DNA of 64,000 nucleotides from Allobosea sp. OK403 (lineage in GTDB: Bacteria > Pseudomonadota > Alphaproteobacteria > Rhizobiales > Beijerinckiaceae). The notes below the pieces were generated by a model. That model was not told the origin of the DNA. It did not search any database and saw only the letters and a program-made list of their open reading frames with translations. Positions 62,323-64,000 of this stretch are shown in pieces. The stretch covers positions 124,001-188,000 of the forward strand of contig NZ_FOQV01000001.1 of the NCBI RefSeq assembly GCF_900113835.1. Reading direction: 5' to 3'. Every line of letters starts with the position of its first letter. The first letter of the stretch is position 1. The position numbers and the translations under genes are program-made.

Positions 62323-64000
62323 ATGCGGTTGTGGCGGAGAATGTCCCGCAATGTCGCGGGTGGAGGCGTCTGTGCTTTCGCCGCGATGCTTGGTGGACAG
62401 CCGACGCCGGCTGAAGCTTTCGATGTCTCGTCGCTGGACGTCTTCGGCCTGTTCGGTTCCAAGGAGCAGCCTCCAGCGGTCAGCACGAGCACGCTGCCCT
62501 ATCAGCTCAGCTTCGATCTTGGGGATGCCGCTGACGCCAAGGCACTGACGCGCACCCTGCAGGACGCCTCGCTGCTTTATCGCTTGCGCCAGGACGCGCC
62601 GCCTGATGGTGAGACTTTGGCGCGGCGCATGGCCGCCGATCTCAACCCACTGGTCGATGCGCTCTGGTCGCAGGGCTATTTCAACGCCGAGCTCACGATC
62701 GCCGTCGACGGCGTCGCGCTGAAGCCGGGCGTGGAGCCCGGCGCGGCCCTGGTGCGCGCCGCCGAGGCGCATCGCAATCGCGAACCGGTCCCGATCTCGG
62801 TCCGTGTCCAGCCCGGCCCGGTCTTCGGCCTGCGCAATATCGCCGTCGTCGAGCGCGGGGAGGGCACGCCGGTCATCGCCGACCCGACCAAGGTCTCCAA
62901 GCTCAAGCCCGGCGATGCCGCGACCTCGGGCGCGCTGCGCGCGGCGCAGGCCGCGCTCGTCGACCATCTGCGCAACCAGTCGCGCCCGCTCGCCAAGGTG
63001 GTCGAGATGCGGCCCGTGGTCGACCATGCCGCGCGTATCATGGATGTGACCTATGTCGTCGAGCCCGGCCCGCTTGCTGGCTTCGGTGCCGTCACGATCG
63101 GCGAGACGGGGGATATCCCGCCCGCCGTGGTGCGCTCCTTCATCTATCTCGAACCCGGCGACCCCTATTCGCCCAAGGCGCTGGCGGATACGCGCAAATC
63201 AGTCGCGACAATTCCCGCCATCGGCTCGGTGCGCATCCGCGAGGCGGACAAGCTCGATGCCACCGGCAATCTGCCTGTTTTCGTCGATGTCACCGAGCGG
63301 CCCAAACGCTTGATCGGCTTCTCCGCTCGCTATTCCACCATCGATGGCCCGGCGGTGAAGACCTATTGGGAGCATCGCAACCTGTTCGGCGGGGCGGAGC
63401 GGCTGCGCCTCGAAGGCGATATCTTTCTGGCGCCGCGCATCGACGGCACCAAGATCAGCAGCTTCGGCGATTTCGAGCGCTCCGATCTCGGTGGGCGTTT
63501 CGCGGTCAGCTTCATGAAGCCGGCGCTGTGGGGCACGCGCTATGACTGGCTCGTCGACGGCACCGGCGCTCGCGAGCGCGTCGGCACCAACCGCTATGGC
63601 GGCTATACCGCCCGCTACGCCAATGTGACGACGGCGATCCGCCAGCGCTTCAGCGACACCTTCTCGGTCCAGGCCGGGCTGGAGGTCGAGCGCGGCCAGA
63701 CCAGCGATGTGCTGGGGCAGGTCGACTACACGCTGGTCGGCCTTCCGCTCTCGGTGAAATACGATTCGACCGACAGCCTGCTCGATGCGACGCGCGGCAT
63801 CCGCGCCACCGCCTCGGTCACGCCCTATCCGAGCTTCCTCGGCTCCACCGTCAATGTCGTGCAGTCGAAGGCGGCGGTCTCCGGCTATTACGCGCTCGAC
63901 GAGGATGCACGCTATGTGCTCGCCGGCCGCGTCGGCCTGGGCTCGATCGCCGGCGAGAAGCTCGACGAGATTCCCGCGACGCGGCGCTTCTATGCCGGCG
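62323..64000 (+). CDS. tamA: TamA/Omp85-family outer-membrane assembly protein (3' end beyond window)
   Basis: The frame is open to the end of the window (about 559 codons). After a signal peptide ending PAEA|FD come POTRA-like modules (about residues 45-330) and then the start of a 16-strand barrel, with SARYSTIDGPAVKTYWEHRNLFGGAERLRLEG matching the first barrel strands of TamA/BamA proteins. It should assemble autotransporters or other proteins in the outer membrane, usually with TamB encoded just downstream. GGAGG supports ATG 62323; ATG 62263 is a possible longer start. Confidence 0.82.
   Translation, partial: MRLWRRMSRNVAGGGVCAFAAMLGGQPTPAEAFDVSSLDVFGLFGSKEQPPAVSTSTLPYQLSFDLGDAADAKALTRTLQDASLLYRLRQDAPPDGETLARRMAADLNPLVDALWSQGYFNAELTIAVDGVALKPGVEPGAALVRAAEAHRNREPVPISVRVQPGPVFGLRNIAVVERGEGTPVIADPTKVSKLKPGDAATSGALRAAQAALVDHLRNQSRPLAKVVEMRPVVDHAARIMDVTYVVEPGPLAGFGAVTIGETGDIPPAVVRSFIYLEPGDPYSPKALADTRKSVATIPAIGSVRIREADKLDATGNLPVFVDVTERPKRLIGFSARYSTIDGPAVKTYWEHRNLFGGAERLRLEGDIFLAPRIDGTKISSFGDFERSDLGGRFAVSFMKPALWGTRYDWLVDGTGARERVGTNRYGGYTARYANVTTAIRQRFSDTFSVQAGLEVERGQTSDVLGQVDYTLVGLPLSVKYDSTDSLLDATRGIRATASVTPYPSFLGSTVNVVQSKAAVSGYYALDEDARYVLAGRVGLGSIAGEKLDEIPATRRFYAG

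Overview
The window is GC-rich, densely coded chromosomal DNA from a metabolically versatile alphaproteobacterium. Gene content points to the Hyphomicrobiales and fits a Bosea-like soil or plant-associated organism. That placement is inference from a probable methylsuccinyl-CoA dehydrogenase, a QuiC-type fusion, many ABC and tripartite tricarboxylate transporters, and two families of palindromic intergenic repeats. No rRNA, tRNA, CRISPR array, phage or intact insertion sequence was seen.

Layout. 1-12 kb holds mixed housekeeping and transport genes: an MHS-family transporter, an EamA exporter, a probable methylsuccinyl-CoA dehydrogenase, a BASS transporter with a divergent LysR gene, cytochrome b561, an SGNH hydrolase, a Tat-exported CpdB-like phosphoesterase and a GST. 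12-20 kb holds a three-gene acyl-CoA operon (CoA-transferase, acyl-CoA dehydrogenase, MaoC-like hydratase), an aldehyde dehydrogenase, a methyltransferase and a zinc alcohol dehydrogenase. 20-31 kb is one long reverse-strand operon for a shikimate/quinate-type substrate: shikimate dehydrogenase, LivKHMGF importer, a Gfo/Idh oxidoreductase and a QuiC-type 3-dehydroshikimate dehydratase, with LysR genes at both ends.

31-36 kb is a compact archaic-type (Csu-like, spore-coat-U) chaperone-usher pilus operon with a 9-base C tract in its upstream region. 36-38 kb is a scrambled island. It holds a papain-like cysteine-protease gene, resembling a secreted effector or toxin, broken by two in-frame TAG codons, with short remnants of a GntR regulator gene on either side. 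38-48.3 kb is a forward operon joining a complete carbohydrate/polyol ABC importer to a PEP-dependent dihydroxyacetone kinase (DhaL, DhaM, DhaK) with its own HPr, enzyme I and small HTH regulator. This suggests ABC uptake followed by PTS-driven phosphorylation of a triose-like substrate.

48-53 kb holds an amidohydrolase, a second shikimate dehydrogenase, decayed livH and gntR pieces, and a Ser/Thr kinase-USP fusion translationally coupled to a metallophosphatase. 53-60 kb is a divergent catabolic locus: a COG4091-type SAF-domain dehydrogenase plus gntR on one side, a PdxA-like dehydrogenase plus TctCBA importer on the other, with a strong dyad between. The end holds a macrodomain protein, a possible 44-residue small protein, a VOC protein, a 2-keto-4-pentenoate hydratase-like enzyme and the 5' part of a TamA/Omp85 outer-membrane gene that runs off the window.

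The observations most worth a second look are the ABC-PTS dihydroxyacetone operon, the double-amber effector gene in its gntR-remnant setting, covarying hairpins in the intergenic repeats, the C tract upstream of the pilus operon, and the kinase-USP/phosphatase pair.
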